From Porticoccaceae bacterium (GTDB lineage: Bacteria; Pseudomonadota; Gammaproteobacteria; Pseudomonadales; Porticoccaceae), in the NCBI GenBank assembly GCA_029246925.1, contig JAQWMF010000102.1, positions 1 to 55,594 of the forward strand: 55,594 bases of DNA, written 5' to 3'. Made by a program: the position numbers and the translations under genes. Of the stretch, positions 29,855-38,520 are shown one piece after another. Each line of letters begins with the position of its first letter. Position 1 is the stretch's first letter. Under the pieces are notes generated by a model. It saw only the letters and a program-made list of their open reading frames with translations. It was not told where the DNA came from and did no database searches.

Positions 29855-30306
29855 GGCTTTTGGCCTAGGCTTGGCTGATCTAGCCAGCTTTGTAAAATAA
29901 GGGCGGCGGCAAGATGATCGATTTTAGTTAAATCAACTTTGCCGCCTTCTCTGCTAGAGCCTGCCTCTCTCAATGATGACTTAGCGTCTTGGCTGGTTAG
30001 GCGCTCGTCAACCATTAGCACGTCTAAATTGAAGCGACCGTGTAATCTGCGAGCAAATTTTCTAGCTAGGCGGCTCAGTTCGCTCTCGCTACCGTCCATA
30101 TTAAGAGGCAATCCCACCAAGAGTAAGCCGGGTTTCCATTCATTGAGTAATGAATGCACCTGATCCCAGTTGGGAACGCCATCAGATGCTTTTAAGATAC
30201 CTACGCCCTCGGCACTTGATGTCAGAGTTTGGCCATGCGCCACGCCAATCTGTCGCAGCCCATAATCAAAGGCCATCAGGGTTTGGTGTTTTTTAGAATC
30301 AGGCAT
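29851..30306 (-). CDS. ruvX: RuvX/YqgF family RNase-H-fold protein
   Basis: The 151-residue protein has the N-terminal MAFDYGLRQIGVA, LVGLPLNMDGSESE near residue 58 and VDERLTSQDAK near 97, the acidic active-site positions of YqgF. The family is proposed to act in 16S rRNA 5'-end processing, with a debated link to Holliday junction resolution. It overlaps yqgE by eight bases and the pilT stop by four bases. Confidence 0.93.
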   Translation of the reverse strand: MPDSKKHQTLMAFDYGLRQIGVAHGQTLTSSAEGVGILKASDGVPNWDQVHSLLNEWKPGLLLVGLPLNMDGSESELSRLARKFARRLHGRFNLDVLMVDERLTSQDAKSSLREAGSSREGGKVDLTKIDHLAAALILQSWLDQPSLGQKP

Positions 30307-30877
30307 GTCCGGAGTCTGGGGCTAGGGCGTCTAAATTTAAGCCGATGGATAAGGCGGCGGCATGCGCTCGTTGGGCGCAGTCGGTATTAAAAATAATGGC
30401 TGAATCAGCGGGGATGGTAAGCCAGCTATTTTCTTGTAATTCTTTCTCTAGCTGTCCGCCCTCCCAGCTAGAGTAGCCCAACGTGATAAGCGAATCTTTT
30501 GGGCCGCTTCCTAGGGCGATATCGCCGAGAATATCTTTTGATGTAGATAAACTAACATCCCCGCCAATATGAATAGTGGATTCCCACTTTTTCTCGCTGG
30601 TGTTATGCAAAATAAATCCGCGATCCTGTTGCATGGGGCCGCCATCAAAAATCAAGTCATTTCCTCGGTCACTTTTTTGTTCAAGGTCAAGTCGGTCAAA
30701 AACAGCTTTTGCGGGTATATCTAATTGTTGGTTAATAATAAGCCCCATTGCGCCCTCTGTATTGTGTTCGCAAATGTAGACTACGCTGCCAGAAAAGTTT
30801 TCATCATGCAGTCCGGGCATTGCCACAAGGAAATGATTTTTAAGGCTGTTAATGATTTTTTTCAAAGATGATCCCAT
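30299..30877 (-). CDS. yqgE: YqgE/AlgH family protein (DUF179)
   Basis: The protein carries HFLVAMPGLHDENFSGSVVYI near the N-terminus, HNTEGAMGLIINQ after it and a C-terminal WGGQLE-like block (WEGGQLEKEL). This identifies the YqgE/AlgH family. AlgH affects alginate and virulence genes in Pseudomonas, but its biochemical role is unclear. The frame opens upstream to a TTG at 30913; the ATG at 30877 fits the family better, although neither has a good ribosome-binding site. The gene lies between gshB and ruvX. Confidence 0.92.
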   Translation of the reverse strand: MGSSLKKIINSLKNHFLVAMPGLHDENFSGSVVYICEHNTEGAMGLIINQQLDIPAKAVFDRLDLEQKSDRGNDLIFDGGPMQQDRGFILHNTSEKKWESTIHIGGDVSLSTSKDILGDIALGSGPKDSLITLGYSSWEGGQLEKELQENSWLTIPADSAIIFNTDCAQRAHAAALSIGLNLDALAPDSGHA

Positions 30878-30940
30878 GGTTAACAATATGAGGCCTGTTC
30901 CCAAGAAAAACAAGCTAAAGTCAATTGTTTGGTGGCTTGA

Positions 30941-31888
30941 CTAGTTAAGGCGGCGATCAATAGCTGCAATTAATTTATCGCCAATCTCGGTATTTTGCGC
31001 GTTATCAATTTCTTGCACGCAGGTCGGGCTAGTCACATTAATTTCGGTGAGATAATCACCAATAATATCTAGCCCAGCAAATAATAGGCCGCGCTCAACC
31101 AATACGGGGGCCACCTGTTCAGCGATCCACTGATCCCTGTCCGATAACGGCCTTACTTCACCCTGACCGCCGGCAGCCAGATTGCCGCGAAAATCGTTGG
31201 CAGATGGAATCCTCGCTAGACAAAAGGGAATTACCTCGCCATCCACAATTAGAACACGCTTGTCGCCATCAGAAATTTCTGGCAAATACTTCTGCGCCAT
31301 AATGGTTTCATTGCCGTACTGGGTAAGATTTTCCAAGATAACATTAAGATTTTGATCACCGGATTTTACTCGAAAAATTGAGGTTCCGCCCATACCGTCA
31401 AGGGGCTTATAGACTACTTCTTGATGCTCCTGTAAAAAAGCTTTTAGGCGCTTTAGGCTTCGACTCACCATCAAGGGCGGAGTGCACTGGGAAAACTCTG
31501 TAGCAAATACCTTTTCATTGCAGTCGCGAAGACTCTGTGGTTTGTTAACAACCAAGGTGCCACGTTTTTCAGCCGCTTCTAGGATATAAGTGGAGTAAAT
31601 ATATTCACTATCAAACGGCGGATCTTTGCGCATTAACACAGCGTTTAGCTCATTTAAGGGTACTGCGCTTCGATTATCAAGCTCATACCAGCAGTCAGGG
31701 TTATCAAATACTCGCAGCGGGCGCACCTCGGCAAAAGGCGCGCCATTTTCCAAAAATAAGTCCTTTTGCTCCATATAGAAAAGCTTAAAGCCTTGATTTT
31801 GTGCCGCAAGCAAAATGCTAAGGGTAGTATCTTTATAGAAGTTGATAGACTGAATAGGATCCATTACGACCCCTAAAGATTTTTCCAT
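30941..31888 (-). CDS. gshB: Glutathione synthetase GshB
   Basis: The ATP-grasp enzyme begins MEKSLGVVMDPIQSINFYKD, as in E. coli GshB. It has AVLMRKDPPFDSEYIYST near residue 84 and VYKPLDGMGGTSIFRV near 155, then INVTSPTCVQEI near the C-terminus. It adds glycine to gamma-glutamylcysteine. The ATG at 31888 matches the family start; the frame is open six codons further to a TTG. The gshB-yqgE-ruvX order is conserved in gammaproteobacteria. Its partner gshA is 16 kb away in this window. Confidence 0.95.
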   Translation of the reverse strand: MEKSLGVVMDPIQSINFYKDTTLSILLAAQNQGFKLFYMEQKDLFLENGAPFAEVRPLRVFDNPDCWYELDNRSAVPLNELNAVLMRKDPPFDSEYIYSTYILEAAEKRGTLVVNKPQSLRDCNEKVFATEFSQCTPPLMVSRSLKRLKAFLQEHQEVVYKPLDGMGGTSIFRVKSGDQNLNVILENLTQYGNETIMAQKYLPEISDGDKRVLIVDGEVIPFCLARIPSANDFRGNLAAGGQGEVRPLSDRDQWIAEQVAPVLVERGLLFAGLDIIGDYLTEINVTSPTCVQEIDNAQNTEIGDKLIAAIDRRLN

Positions 31889-32071
31889 AATCCAAAAACC
31901 CGCCAAATTAAATAGTAAGGTTTATTGTGACATAGTTAGATAGCATAATTATAGCGTTGGGTCCTATTATTGAAGCACGACTGAGCCTATCTACTTAAAT
32001 TTACCCTCAAATCATTTGCACCTAAAACCATTCTCTAGCATTATTACGTCTTCCGTTTAAATGGGTGTTTT

Positions 32072-32743
32072 ATGACAGATTATCTAATTGCTCCATCTAT
32101 ATTAGCAGCCGACTTTGCTCGCTTGGGCGAAGAGGTAGAAACCGTGCTAGATTCAGGTGCCGATATCGTGCATTTTGATGTAATGGATAACCATTATGTA
32201 CCCAACCTAACGATTGGCCCTATGGTGTGTAAAGCGCTTAGAGACCATGGTGTCACGGCGCCAATTGATGTGCATCTAATGGTACAGCCGGTGGATGATC
32301 TAATTCGCATGTTTGCCGATGCGGGTGCTAGCTATATTACCTTTCATCCCGAGGCCTCTCAGCATGTTGATCGATCCCTGCAGTTAGTTCGAGATTTGGG
32401 CTGTAAAGCAGGTCTTGTTCTAAATCCAGCTACAGGGTTGGATGTAACGGACTGGGTGCTCGACAGGTTAGATATGCTATTACTGATGTCAGTTAATCCA
32501 GGTTTTGGCGGACAGAAATTTATACCCTCAACGCTGGACAAACTAAAGCAGGCGAGAAAAATTATTGATGATAGCGGCTTTGATATTCGGCTTGAAGTTG
32601 ATGGTGGGGTTGGCGTTGGCAACATACAAGAGATTGCTGCTGCTGGTGCGGATACCTTTGTGGCGGGCTCGGCTATCTTTAGTCAGCCTAACTACAAAGA
32701 AGTGATTGATCAGATGCGAGCTGAGCTGAGCTCGATAGGTTAA
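32072..32743 (+). CDS. rpe: Ribulose-phosphate 3-epimerase
   Basis: The 223-residue TIM barrel has [16 protein letters not shown] at the N-terminus, [18 protein letters not shown] near residue 33, [12 protein letters not shown] near 139 and the C-terminal [10 protein letters not shown] and AGSAIF blocks. It interconverts ribulose 5-phosphate and xylulose 5-phosphate. In Pseudomonas, gph follows rpe and precedes trpE; here gph is absent and the trp promoter starts immediately after the rpe stop codon. Confidence 0.96.
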   Translation: MTDYLIAPSILAADFARLGEEVETVLDSGADIVHFDVMDNHYVPNLTIGPMVCKALRDHGVTAPIDVHLMVQPVDDLIRMFADAGASYITFHPEASQHVDRSLQLVRDLGCKAGLVLNPATGLDVTDWVLDRLDMLLLMSVNPGFGGQKFIPSTLDKLKQARKIIDDSGFDIRLEVDGGVGVGNIQEIAAAGADTFVAGSAIFSQPNYKEVIDQMRAELSSIG

Positions 32744-32772
32744 TTTACGGACAGCAGAATATTGGCTACAAT
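32744..32772 (+). promoter_or_regulatory. Promoter candidate for the trp operon
   Basis: TTTACG (-35, 32744-32749) and TACAAT (-10, 32767-32772) are separated by 17 bases and begin at the base after the rpe stop codon. The predicted start near 32779 would give a leader of about 140 bases before trpE, six bases before the trpL ribosome-binding site. Confidence 0.5.
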
Positions 32773-32797
32773 AAGGGTCAATGAAGAGGGTTGGATT

Positions 32798-32860
32798 TTG
32801 AAGCAAAGTGTTTTTGCAAAGCAGGCGACATGCCGCCAGCGGTGGCGATGGTACCTATAG
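32798..32860 (+). CDS. trpL: Probable trp leader peptide (trpL)
   Basis: A 20-residue frame starts at TTG and is preceded by AGAGGG with seven bases spacing, an excellent ribosome-binding site. The peptide reads MKQSVFAKQATCRQRWRWYL, with two Trp codons three codons before the stop. This is the pattern of tryptophan attenuator leaders. A hairpin CGCCA/TGGCG (32834-32847) covers the first Trp codon. GGTACC (32850-32855) can pair with GGTGCC (32878-32883), which overlaps the alternative stem GGGG/CCCC (32868-32885). No clean T tract follows, so the terminator half is uncertain. Confidence 0.5.
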   Translation: MKQSVFAKQATCRQRWRWYL

Positions 32861-32919
32861 TATCGTCGGGGACGGTTGGTGCCCCATAAATAATCCGCTT
32901 ACAGTGCTAGGAATTCCAA

Positions 32920-34401
32920 ATGACCCCTGAAAAATTCGCCGAACTCGCAGGCCAAAACTTTAACCGTATCCCGGTGACTCGTAAAGTTTTAGCTGATTTT
33001 GAAACGCCATTGAGCGTTTATCTCAAGTTAGCTCATGGCCCTAACTCCTACCTTTTTGAATCTATGCAGGGCGGAGAAAAGTGGGGTCGCTACTCACTGA
33101 TTGGTCTACAAACGTCCACAGTACTCAGAGTTTATGGCCAGCGTTTAGAAATTATTCGAGACGGTAAGCCCATGGTTAATCGACAGACCGATGATCCAAT
33201 GGCCGAAGTTGAGCGCTTTCGCCAGCTTTTTAGTATGCCCGACTTGCCTGATTTGCCGAGATTTACCGGTGGGCTAGTGGGCTACTTTGGTTATGATACG
33301 GTGCGCTATGTCGAGCCGAGGCTAGCCAAGTCTGAGCCTAAAGATGAGCTAGGCACCCCAGATATATTACTGATGGCATCTGATGAAGTGGCCATTTTTG
33401 ATAATCTATCAGGCACACTAATGCTAGTGGTTCATGTGGATGCTGAGCAAGCGGGTGGGCTTGAGCAGGCAAATGCTCGCTTAGATGAGATACAGCAAAA
33501 GCTGGCTATGCCTACCCCGCAGTTGCCCGAAGTAAAAGGGTCTAAAGATGAGCTCTCGGAAGATGCTTTTAAGTCCAGCTTTGGGCGTGAAGCATTTCTT
33601 GAGTCAGTGAATAAGATCAAAGACTATATTATGGCCGGCGATGCGATGCAGGTAGTTCCATCGCAGCGCCTATCTGCGCCATTTACAGCCTCCCCTTTAA
33701 ACCTCTATCGGTCACTGCGGCGCCTTAATCCTTCGCCCTATATGTTTTTTTTAAACTTGGATGATTTTCATATTGTGGGCTCATCGCCTGAGGTTCTTGC
33801 TCGATTGGAAGATGGTCAGGTAACGGTTAGGCCAATCGCGGGCACTCGGCGTCGAGGCAAAACTGCAGAAGAAGATTTAGCCTTAGAGCAAGATATGCTC
33901 GACGATCCTAAAGAAATAGCTGAGCATCTAATGCTGATTGATTTAGGGCGTAACGATGTGGGCCGTATCAGCAAGTCCGGATCCGTCGAAGTAACCGAAA
34001 AAATGGTCGTTGAGCGCTACTCTCATGTGATGCATATTACGTCCAATGTTGTTGGTGATGTAACTGACAATATGGGGCCGATTGAAGTGTTGAAAGCGAC
34101 TCTTCCCGCCGGCACCCTCAGTGGCGCGCCCAAAATTCGCGCGATGGAAATTATTGATGAGTTTGAACCTGTAAAGCGCGGCATCTATGGTGGTGCAGTT
34201 GGCTATATCGGCTGGAATGGCAATATGGATACTGCGATTGCTATTCGTACAGCGGTCATTAAAGACGGCATGTTACATGTCCAAGCTGGGGCCGGGGTTG
34301 TTGCCGATTCGAAGCCCGAGCTGGAATGGAAAGAAACAATGAATAAAGCGCGTGCGGTCATGCGTGCTGCAGCCATGGTGAGTGCTGAGGTGAAAAAATG
34401 A
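32920..34401 (+). CDS. trpE: Anthranilate synthase component I TrpE
   Basis: The 493-residue chorismate-utilising enzyme has an N-terminal feedback region including [16 protein letters not shown] (about 43-58, the LLES-type element). The C-terminal catalytic core includes [27 protein letters not shown] and [12 protein letters not shown]. It converts chorismate and glutamine-derived ammonia to anthranilate together with TrpG. Its stop overlaps the trpG start by four bases. A promoter and probable leader peptide precede it. Confidence 0.96.
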   Translation: MTPEKFAELAGQNFNRIPVTRKVLADFETPLSVYLKLAHGPNSYLFESMQGGEKWGRYSLIGLQTSTVLRVYGQRLEIIRDGKPMVNRQTDDPMAEVERFRQLFSMPDLPDLPRFTGGLVGYFGYDTVRYVEPRLAKSEPKDELGTPDILLMASDEVAIFDNLSGTLMLVVHVDAEQAGGLEQANARLDEIQQKLAMPTPQLPEVKGSKDELSEDAFKSSFGREAFLESVNKIKDYIMAGDAMQVVPSQRLSAPFTASPLNLYRSLRRLNPSPYMFFLNLDDFHIVGSSPEVLARLEDGQVTVRPIAGTRRRGKTAEEDLALEQDMLDDPKEIAEHLMLIDLGRNDVGRISKSGSVEVTEKMVVERYSHVMHITSNVVGDVTDNMGPIEVLKATLPAGTLSGAPKIRAMEIIDEFEPVKRGIYGGAVGYIGWNGNMDTAIAIRTAVIKDGMLHVQAGAGVVADSKPELEWKETMNKARAVMRAAAMVSAEVKK

Positions 34402-34976
34402 TTTTAATGGTGGATAACTACGATTCGTTCACCTATAACGTGGTGCAGTACTTAGCTGAGCTCAGTGCAGATGTTCAGGTTCACCGCAATGACCAGATAA
34501 CCATTGCTGAAATTGAGCAGCTTGCACCGGAGAAAATTGTTATTTCTCCCGGTCCCTGTACGCCCAATGAAGCTGGTATATCGGTTGAAGCAATCAAGCA
34601 TTTTGCTGGAAAAGTTCCTATTCTAGGCATCTGTTTGGGGCATCAGAGTATAGGGCAGGCGTTTGGTGGTGAAATAGTTCGAGCCAAGCAGGTAATGCAT
34701 GGTAAAACCTCGATGATTTACCATAATAATAGCGGTGTATTTGCAGGTTTGACCAATCCGTATGAAGCCACTCGATATCACTCATTGGTGATAAATCAGG
34801 ACACACTTCCAGACTGTTTAGAGGTCACTGCGTGGACCCAAAGTGATGATGGATCCTTAGACGAAATTATGGGTGTGAGGCATAAGGCGTTGGCAGTGGA
34901 GGGGGTGCAGTTTCATCCAGAATCTATTCTTACACAGCATGGTCATGACCTGCTAAATAACTTTTTAAAGGGTTAA
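34398..34976 (+). CDS. trpG: Anthranilate synthase component II (glutamine amidotransferase) TrpG
   Basis: The 192-residue class I glutamine amidotransferase has [15 protein letters not shown] at the N-terminus, the nucleophile block [17 protein letters not shown] near residue 75 (Cys in GICLGH) and the His-Glu pair in [13 protein letters not shown] near 169. It supplies ammonia to TrpE and may also serve p-aminobenzoate synthesis. It is coupled to trpE by a four-base overlap and separated from trpD by three bases. Confidence 0.96.
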   Translation: MILMVDNYDSFTYNVVQYLAELSADVQVHRNDQITIAEIEQLAPEKIVISPGPCTPNEAGISVEAIKHFAGKVPILGICLGHQSIGQAFGGEIVRAKQVMHGKTSMIYHNNSGVFAGLTNPYEATRYHSLVINQDTLPDCLEVTAWTQSDDGSLDEIMGVRHKALAVEGVQFHPESILTQHGHDLLNNFLKG

Positions 34977-34979
34977 CTT

Positions 34980-36017
34980 GTGGATATTACTCAAGCATTA
35001 GACAGCGTGGTAAATAACAAGAATTTAGAATCTGCAGCCATGCGCGATGTGATGCGGCAGATTATGACGGGTAAAGCAACTACTGCACAGATTGGCGCAT
35101 TTCTTGTTGCCTTGCGCATGAAAGGCGAAACCATTGATGAGATTGCTGGCGCAGTTGAAGTAATGCGCGAGCTGGTTACTGGCGTTGAGGTATCTGGTGA
35201 TTATTTGGTTGATATCGTAGGAACGGGCGGCGATGAATCCAATCTATTTAATGTATCCACAGCCTCCAGTTTTGTGGTTGCGGCTTCGGGTGGTCGAGTT
35301 GCTAAGCATGGCAACCGTTCAGTAAGCAGCAGTAGTGGAGCAGCGGATTTACTTGAAGCCGCTGGCGTTAACCTTAGCCTCAGTCCAGAGCAAGTGTCTC
35401 GCTGTGTTGACGAGTTGGGGGTAGGGTTTATGTTTGCACCAGCCCATCACAGCGCAATGAAGCATGCCATAGGGCCTCGGCGAGAGCTGGGTCTGCGAAC
35501 TATTTTTAATATCTTAGGGCCAATGACTAATCCTGCAGGTGTGGATCAGCAATTGATTGGAGTTTATGATCGATCTCTTTGCCGTCCCATGGCAGAAGTG
35601 TTGGGGCGACTGGGAGCCAAGCATATTATGGTGGTCAATTCTGCAGATGGTTTAGATGAAATTAGTATTGCAGATGAAACCTTTGTGGCTGAGTTCCGAA
35701 ATGGCGAGATCACTGAATATACTATTAAGCCTGAAGCATTTTTTAATGTTCGTCAGAGCCTAGAAGGGCTATCAGTCAGTGATGCACAACAATCCTTCGA
35801 AATTATTTCCGACGCCTTGGGTAAGCAGCAGGGAGAAAGTGCTGAAAAAGCAGCAGATCTGATTGCCATAAATGCTGGTGCTGCACTCTATGTTGCGGGC
35901 TGTGCGACTGATATGAAACAGGGGGTAGCAATGGCGCAAGATGCCATTGTATCGGGATTGGCTAGAACTAAAATTAGTGATTTTGCCGCCTTTACCAGAG
36001 CTCAGGCTGACAGCTAA
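34980..36017 (+). CDS. trpD: Anthranilate phosphoribosyltransferase TrpD
   Basis: The 345-residue protein has [21 protein letters not shown] near residue 77, the glycine-rich PRPP loop, [19 protein letters not shown] near 105 and a second metal-site region [11 protein letters not shown]. It transfers phosphoribose to anthranilate. The start is a GTG at 34980, three bases after the trpG stop codon, with AAAGGG upstream as ribosome-binding site. Confidence 0.96.
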   Translation: MDITQALDSVVNNKNLESAAMRDVMRQIMTGKATTAQIGAFLVALRMKGETIDEIAGAVEVMRELVTGVEVSGDYLVDIVGTGGDESNLFNVSTASSFVVAASGGRVAKHGNRSVSSSSGAADLLEAAGVNLSLSPEQVSRCVDELGVGFMFAPAHHSAMKHAIGPRRELGLRTIFNILGPMTNPAGVDQQLIGVYDRSLCRPMAEVLGRLGAKHIMVVNSADGLDEISIADETFVAEFRNGEITEYTIKPEAFFNVRQSLEGLSVSDAQQSFEIISDALGKQQGESAEKAADLIAINAGAALYVAGCATDMKQGVAMAQDAIVSGLARTKISDFAAFTRAQADS

Positions 36018-36038
36018 GTCTTTTTTAAAGAGAACATT

Positions 36039-36839
36039 ATGAGTAATGAAACACCTACGGTATTAAAGAAAATATTGGCCAGAAAGGCGCAAGAAATTGC
36101 AGACAGAAAGGCTGTAGTCAGTATTGATCAGCTAAAATCACAGATCGAAAACGTCTCTGCGCCGCGCGGTTTTGCGAAGGCTTTACAGGCAAAAATATCA
36201 GCCGGTGAGTCAGCGGTTATTGCCGAGATAAAAAAGGCTTCGCCGAGCAAAGGCGTTATTCGAGAGCAGTTTGATCCGATTGAAATTGCCAAAAGCTATG
36301 AGCGTGGCGGTGCGGCTTGTTTGTCAGTGCTTACCGATGTGGATTTTTTTCAGGGTGCTGATCAATATCTTAAAGATGCGCGAGCGTCCTGCAATCTTCC
36401 CGTTATTCGCAAAGATTTTATAATAGACGAATATCAGTTGTATGAATCAAGAGCGCTCGGGGCAGATTGTGTGCTGTTAATCGTATCAGCGCTACAGCCA
36501 GAGGCGCTTTACAGCTTGCATGCCGCTGCGCTTTCTTTAGGCTTGGATGTTTTGATTGAGGTGCATGACCAGCGAGAGTTAGAGATTGCGCTTGCTGTAG
36601 ATAATCCCATGGTGGGTATCAACAATAGAAACCTTCATACCTTCGAGGTTTCATTGGACAATACTTTTCAGTTGCTAGATCAAATTCCCCGTGACCGAAT
36701 GGTGATTACAGAGAGCGGCATCCACAGTGGCGATGATGTTCAGCTTATGAGAGACAACAATGTGCATGCCTTTCTAGTGGGCGAGGCTCTTATGCGCTGC
36801 GAGGACCCAGGGCAGCAACTCAAACATCTTTTCAGTTAA
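36039..36839 (+). CDS. trpC: Indole-3-glycerol phosphate synthase TrpC
   Basis: The 266-residue TIM barrel begins with [17 protein letters not shown]. It has [15 protein letters not shown] near residue 59, [16 protein letters not shown] near 94, [21 protein letters not shown] and [13 protein letters not shown], the full set of IGPS active-site blocks. There is no fused TrpF domain. It closes the trpEGDC group and overlaps the convergent crp stop by four bases, as trpC and vfr do in Pseudomonas. Confidence 0.96.
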   Translation: MSNETPTVLKKILARKAQEIADRKAVVSIDQLKSQIENVSAPRGFAKALQAKISAGESAVIAEIKKASPSKGVIREQFDPIEIAKSYERGGAACLSVLTDVDFFQGADQYLKDARASCNLPVIRKDFIIDEYQLYESRALGADCVLLIVSALQPEALYSLHAAALSLGLDVLIEVHDQRELEIALAVDNPMVGINNRNLHTFEVSLDNTFQLLDQIPRDRMVITESGIHSGDDVQLMRDNNVHAFLVGEALMRCEDPGQQLKHLFS

Positions 36840-37510
36840 AGTATTGTTGGTGCTAGCGGCATCAGTGATAGCTGATTCTGGCTGGTTTTTAGTACCACGA
36901 TGGTTTTTCCATAAAGTGAAATTAGTTGTTTCGCTTTCAAATCTTTCAGTATTCTGCCTGCCATTTCTCTGGAGCAGCCAGCCAATCTAGCAATTTCTTG
37001 GCGAGTAATATGAATTTGCGTGCCGTTTGTTTTTTTCAGGGCATCTGGCTCATTACATAGATCAAGAAGAGCGCGTACTACGCGACCGCTGACATCAAGA
37101 AAGGCTAAATCACAGGCCTTGCGCGATGTATGGGCAAGGCGCAATGAGATTTGTCGAGCGATGGCAAACATAAGCTCAGGGCATTTAGTGCTCAGTGAAT
37201 GAAACTTCAGATAACTAATTTCGCCCAATTCACATTTGGTTTTTGCCCTGATGCACGCGCTGCGACGACGCTGTTCAAATAGCCCCATCTCACCGAAAAA
37301 ATCTCCAGTATTAAGATAGGATAGGGTTATTTCTTTACCCTCACTATCCTCTCCCACAACGGCTACAGATCCTTTCAGTATATAAAATAGCGAGGTGCTG
37401 AAATCACCAGAATGAATAATAATACTTTTAGGTTTATACGTTCGTCTTCGACAATGCGTAAGAAGATCACCTAAATTTTTCAAGGGGTCAAAGGCTCGAT
37501 TATTGGTCAA
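36836..37510 (-). CDS. crp: CRP/Vfr-type cyclic AMP receptor protein
   Basis: The protein has a cyclic-nucleotide domain with [21 protein letters not shown] (the phosphate-binding cassette; Arg before Ser contacts cAMP). Its C-terminal helix-turn-helix, [21 protein letters not shown], is typical of CRP and Vfr. It should be a global regulator. I place the start at the TTG at 37510 because AGGAG precedes it by seven bases; this gives 224 residues, close to Vfr. A longer frame to 37582 lacks such a site. The trpC-crp-osmC context matches vfr of Pseudomonas. Confidence 0.92.
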   Translation of the reverse strand: MTNNRAFDPLKNLGDLLTHCRRRTYKPKSIIIHSGDFSTSLFYILKGSVAVVGEDSEGKEITLSYLNTGDFFGEMGLFEQRRRSACIRAKTKCELGEISYLKFHSLSTKCPELMFAIARQISLRLAHTSRKACDLAFLDVSGRVVRALLDLCNEPDALKKTNGTQIHITRQEIARLAGCSREMAGRILKDLKAKQLISLYGKTIVVLKTSQNQLSLMPLAPTIL

Positions 37511-37665
37511 TTTATATCTCCTAGTCTTGTGTTTTGGAAATATTAGATGTTTGATTTCCCATAATATGAAGGGACATTTCAATACTAGTAAACAATACTG
37601 CTACTTGCGTGCCTTCACTGGTAAAATAAAAAATTAAATGTATCGGTTGGTTAGAGGTTATTAAA

Positions 37666-38079
37666 ATGAAAGCAGTAGTAAAGTGGGTAGATGGCGTTAT
37701 GTTTTTAGGGGAGTCAGGTAGCGGGCACTCAGTGGTTATGGATGGTGCGCCAGAGCAGGGTGGTAGAAATATGGGTGTGCGCCCAATGGAAATGCTTCTT
37801 TTAGGCCTTGGGGGCTGTGCTTCCTACGATGTTATTGCGATGCTAAAGAAAGGCCGCCAACAAATAGTAGATTGCCGAGCTGAGGTTGAGGCCGAGCGGG
37901 CAGATGCTGTCCCTGCAGTATTTAGCAAGATACATATTAAGTTTATTATTACTGGCAGTGACCTAAAAGAGAAACAAGTAAAACGTGCCGTCGACCTATC
38001 GGCAGAAAAATACTGCTCTGCTTCAATTATGCTTGGAGCGGCTGGGGTTGCTATGAGCCATAGCTACGAAATTCAGTAA
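37666..38079 (+). CDS. OsmC family protein (YhfA-like)
   Basis: The 137-residue protein has the OsmC fold pattern with GVRPMEMLLLGLGGCASYDVI near residue 38, containing the first conserved Cys, and VDLSAEKYCSASIML near 109, containing the second. The family reduces organic hydroperoxides or acts in general thiol stress. It is divergent from crp across 155 bases, as in Pseudomonas and E. coli (crp-yhfA). The region downstream holds the small RNA candidates. Confidence 0.9.
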   Translation: MKAVVKWVDGVMFLGESGSGHSVVMDGAPEQGGRNMGVRPMEMLLLGLGGCASYDVIAMLKKGRQQIVDCRAEVEAERADAVPAVFSKIHIKFIITGSDLKEKQVKRAVDLSAEKYCSASIMLGAAGVAMSHSYEIQ

Positions 38080-38098
38080 GTCGATACAAAATTTAGAC

Positions 38099-38127
38099 AA
38101 AAAAAAGGGAGCCAAAGGTTGGCTCCC
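38099..38127 (-). terminator. Intrinsic terminator of small RNA candidate 1
   Basis: On the minus strand an eight-base stem (GGGAGCCA with TGGCTCCC, five-base loop) is followed by eight T (38106-38099). The T tract lies on this strand only; on the plus strand the stem is followed by TATAAATTC. It therefore terminates a minus-strand transcript, yet no minus-strand protein gene lies upstream. Confidence 0.82.
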
Positions 38128-38200
38128 TATAAATTCTTTGGACAAATCGCAAAGAGGGGTTTGGGGAAGAAAGCTGCTAAGGGGTAGCTATCTTTCTAAG
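38099..38200 (-). ncRNA. Small RNA candidate 1 (about 100 nt)
   Basis: The predicted transcript starts near 38200, seven bases after a TAGAGT -10, and ends in the terminator T tract. Its 5' half can fold into a stem (AGAAAG with CTTTCT, inner GCT/AGC) whose loop displays ACCCCTT. It then carries CAAACCCCTCTT at 38163-38152. That 12-base motif is repeated exactly in candidate 2, at the same 24-base distance from the terminator stem. No start codon with a ribosome-binding site is present. The C-rich stretches complement Shine-Dalgarno sequences, suggesting a base-pairing regulator. Confidence 0.6.
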
Positions 38201-38206
38201 GCGCGC

Positions 38207-38236
38207 ACTCTAATGTTCGGGCTAACATTAATCCAA
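38207..38236 (-). promoter_or_regulatory. Promoter of small RNA candidate 1
   Basis: On the minus strand TTGGAT (38236-38231) and TAGAGT (38212-38207) are 18 bases apart. The context AATGCA-TT directly before the -35 is the same as in the second promoter at 38475-38504, which also has an 18-base spacer and a -10 ending in AGT. Confidence 0.55.
38211..38230. promoter_or_regulatory. Inverted repeat within promoter 1
   Basis: TAATGTT and AACATTA form perfect seven-base arms around a six-base spacer. The repeat fills the -35/-10 spacer of the small RNA 1 promoter, a position suited to a repressor. Promoter 2 has no equivalent repeat. Confidence 0.4.
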
Positions 38237-38252
38237 TGCATTTTATGCATAA
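38234..38252. promoter_or_regulatory. LysR-type box upstream of small RNA 1
   Basis: CAATGCA-N5-TGCATAA is a near-perfect inverted repeat that contains the T-N11-A pattern of LysR-family sites. It overlaps the -35 of the small RNA 1 promoter. The same repeat, perfect this time, occurs at 38502-38520. Confidence 0.5.
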
Positions 38253-38287
38253 TTGTCATTACATTTTGTTATGACCCTATGCTAAGC

Positions 38288-38313
38288 AAAAAAAAGGACC
38301 CTGTGAGGGTCCT
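38288..38313 (-). terminator. Intrinsic terminator of small RNA candidate 2
   Basis: An eight-base stem (AGGACCCT with AGGGTCCT) with a three-base loop is followed on the minus strand by a run of T (38295-38288, the first paired). On the plus strand the stem is followed by A residues. It therefore serves a minus-strand transcript. Confidence 0.82.
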
Positions 38314-38468
38314 AAAAAAATCCTAAAGCAAGGATATAAGAGGGGTTTGTTACCGTTCGCATTCATCAGGCATCTTGATGCTTAACGTTTAAACTGCCTT
38401 TAGTTTGTCGCTGTTGGTTTAGCGCTAAAACTTATAAATCGTTCAAGCCGATTAGTCATGGCTTTATG
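38288..38468 (-). ncRNA. Small RNA candidate 2 (about 180 nt)
   Basis: The predicted transcript starts near 38468 and ends at the terminator. It carries the identical CAAACCCCTCTT motif at 38349-38338, 24 bases before its terminator stem, exactly as in candidate 1. A small hairpin (ATCCT with AGGAT) lies between motif and terminator. Its 5' part is longer than candidate 1 and contains a 19-codon frame (38459-38400, starting MTNRLERF) without a ribosome-binding site, so a dual-function RNA is possible but unsupported. Confidence 0.55.
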
Positions 38469-38474
38469 GTTGAT

Positions 38475-38504
38475 ACTATATGGTGCTTCATGCCATAATT
38501 CTAA
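38475..38504 (-). promoter_or_regulatory. Promoter of small RNA candidate 2
   Basis: On the minus strand TTAGAA (38504-38499) and TATAGT (38480-38475) are 18 bases apart and directly follow AATGCA, the same geometry as the small RNA 1 promoter. Confidence 0.55.
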
Positions 38505-38520
38505 TGCATTGTTTGCATTA
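38502..38520. promoter_or_regulatory. LysR-type box between small RNA 2 and lysR
   Basis: TAATGCA-N5-TGCATTA is a perfect seven-base inverted repeat with the T-N11-A pattern. It overlaps the -35 of the divergent small RNA 2 promoter and ends 36 bases before the LysR start codon, the classical place for a LysR regulator to control itself and its divergent target. Confidence 0.55.

Noticed and set aside
29851-29880. Possible terminator at the pilT/ruvX junction
   Set aside because: Only a five-base stem (CTAGG/CCTAG) with no T tract is present, and it overlaps both stop codons.
38138-38326. 62-codon plus-strand frame between the osmC-like gene and lysR
   Set aside because: It begins at a TTG without a ribosome-binding site, crosses the second terminator stem and overlaps the better-supported minus-strand RNA candidates.
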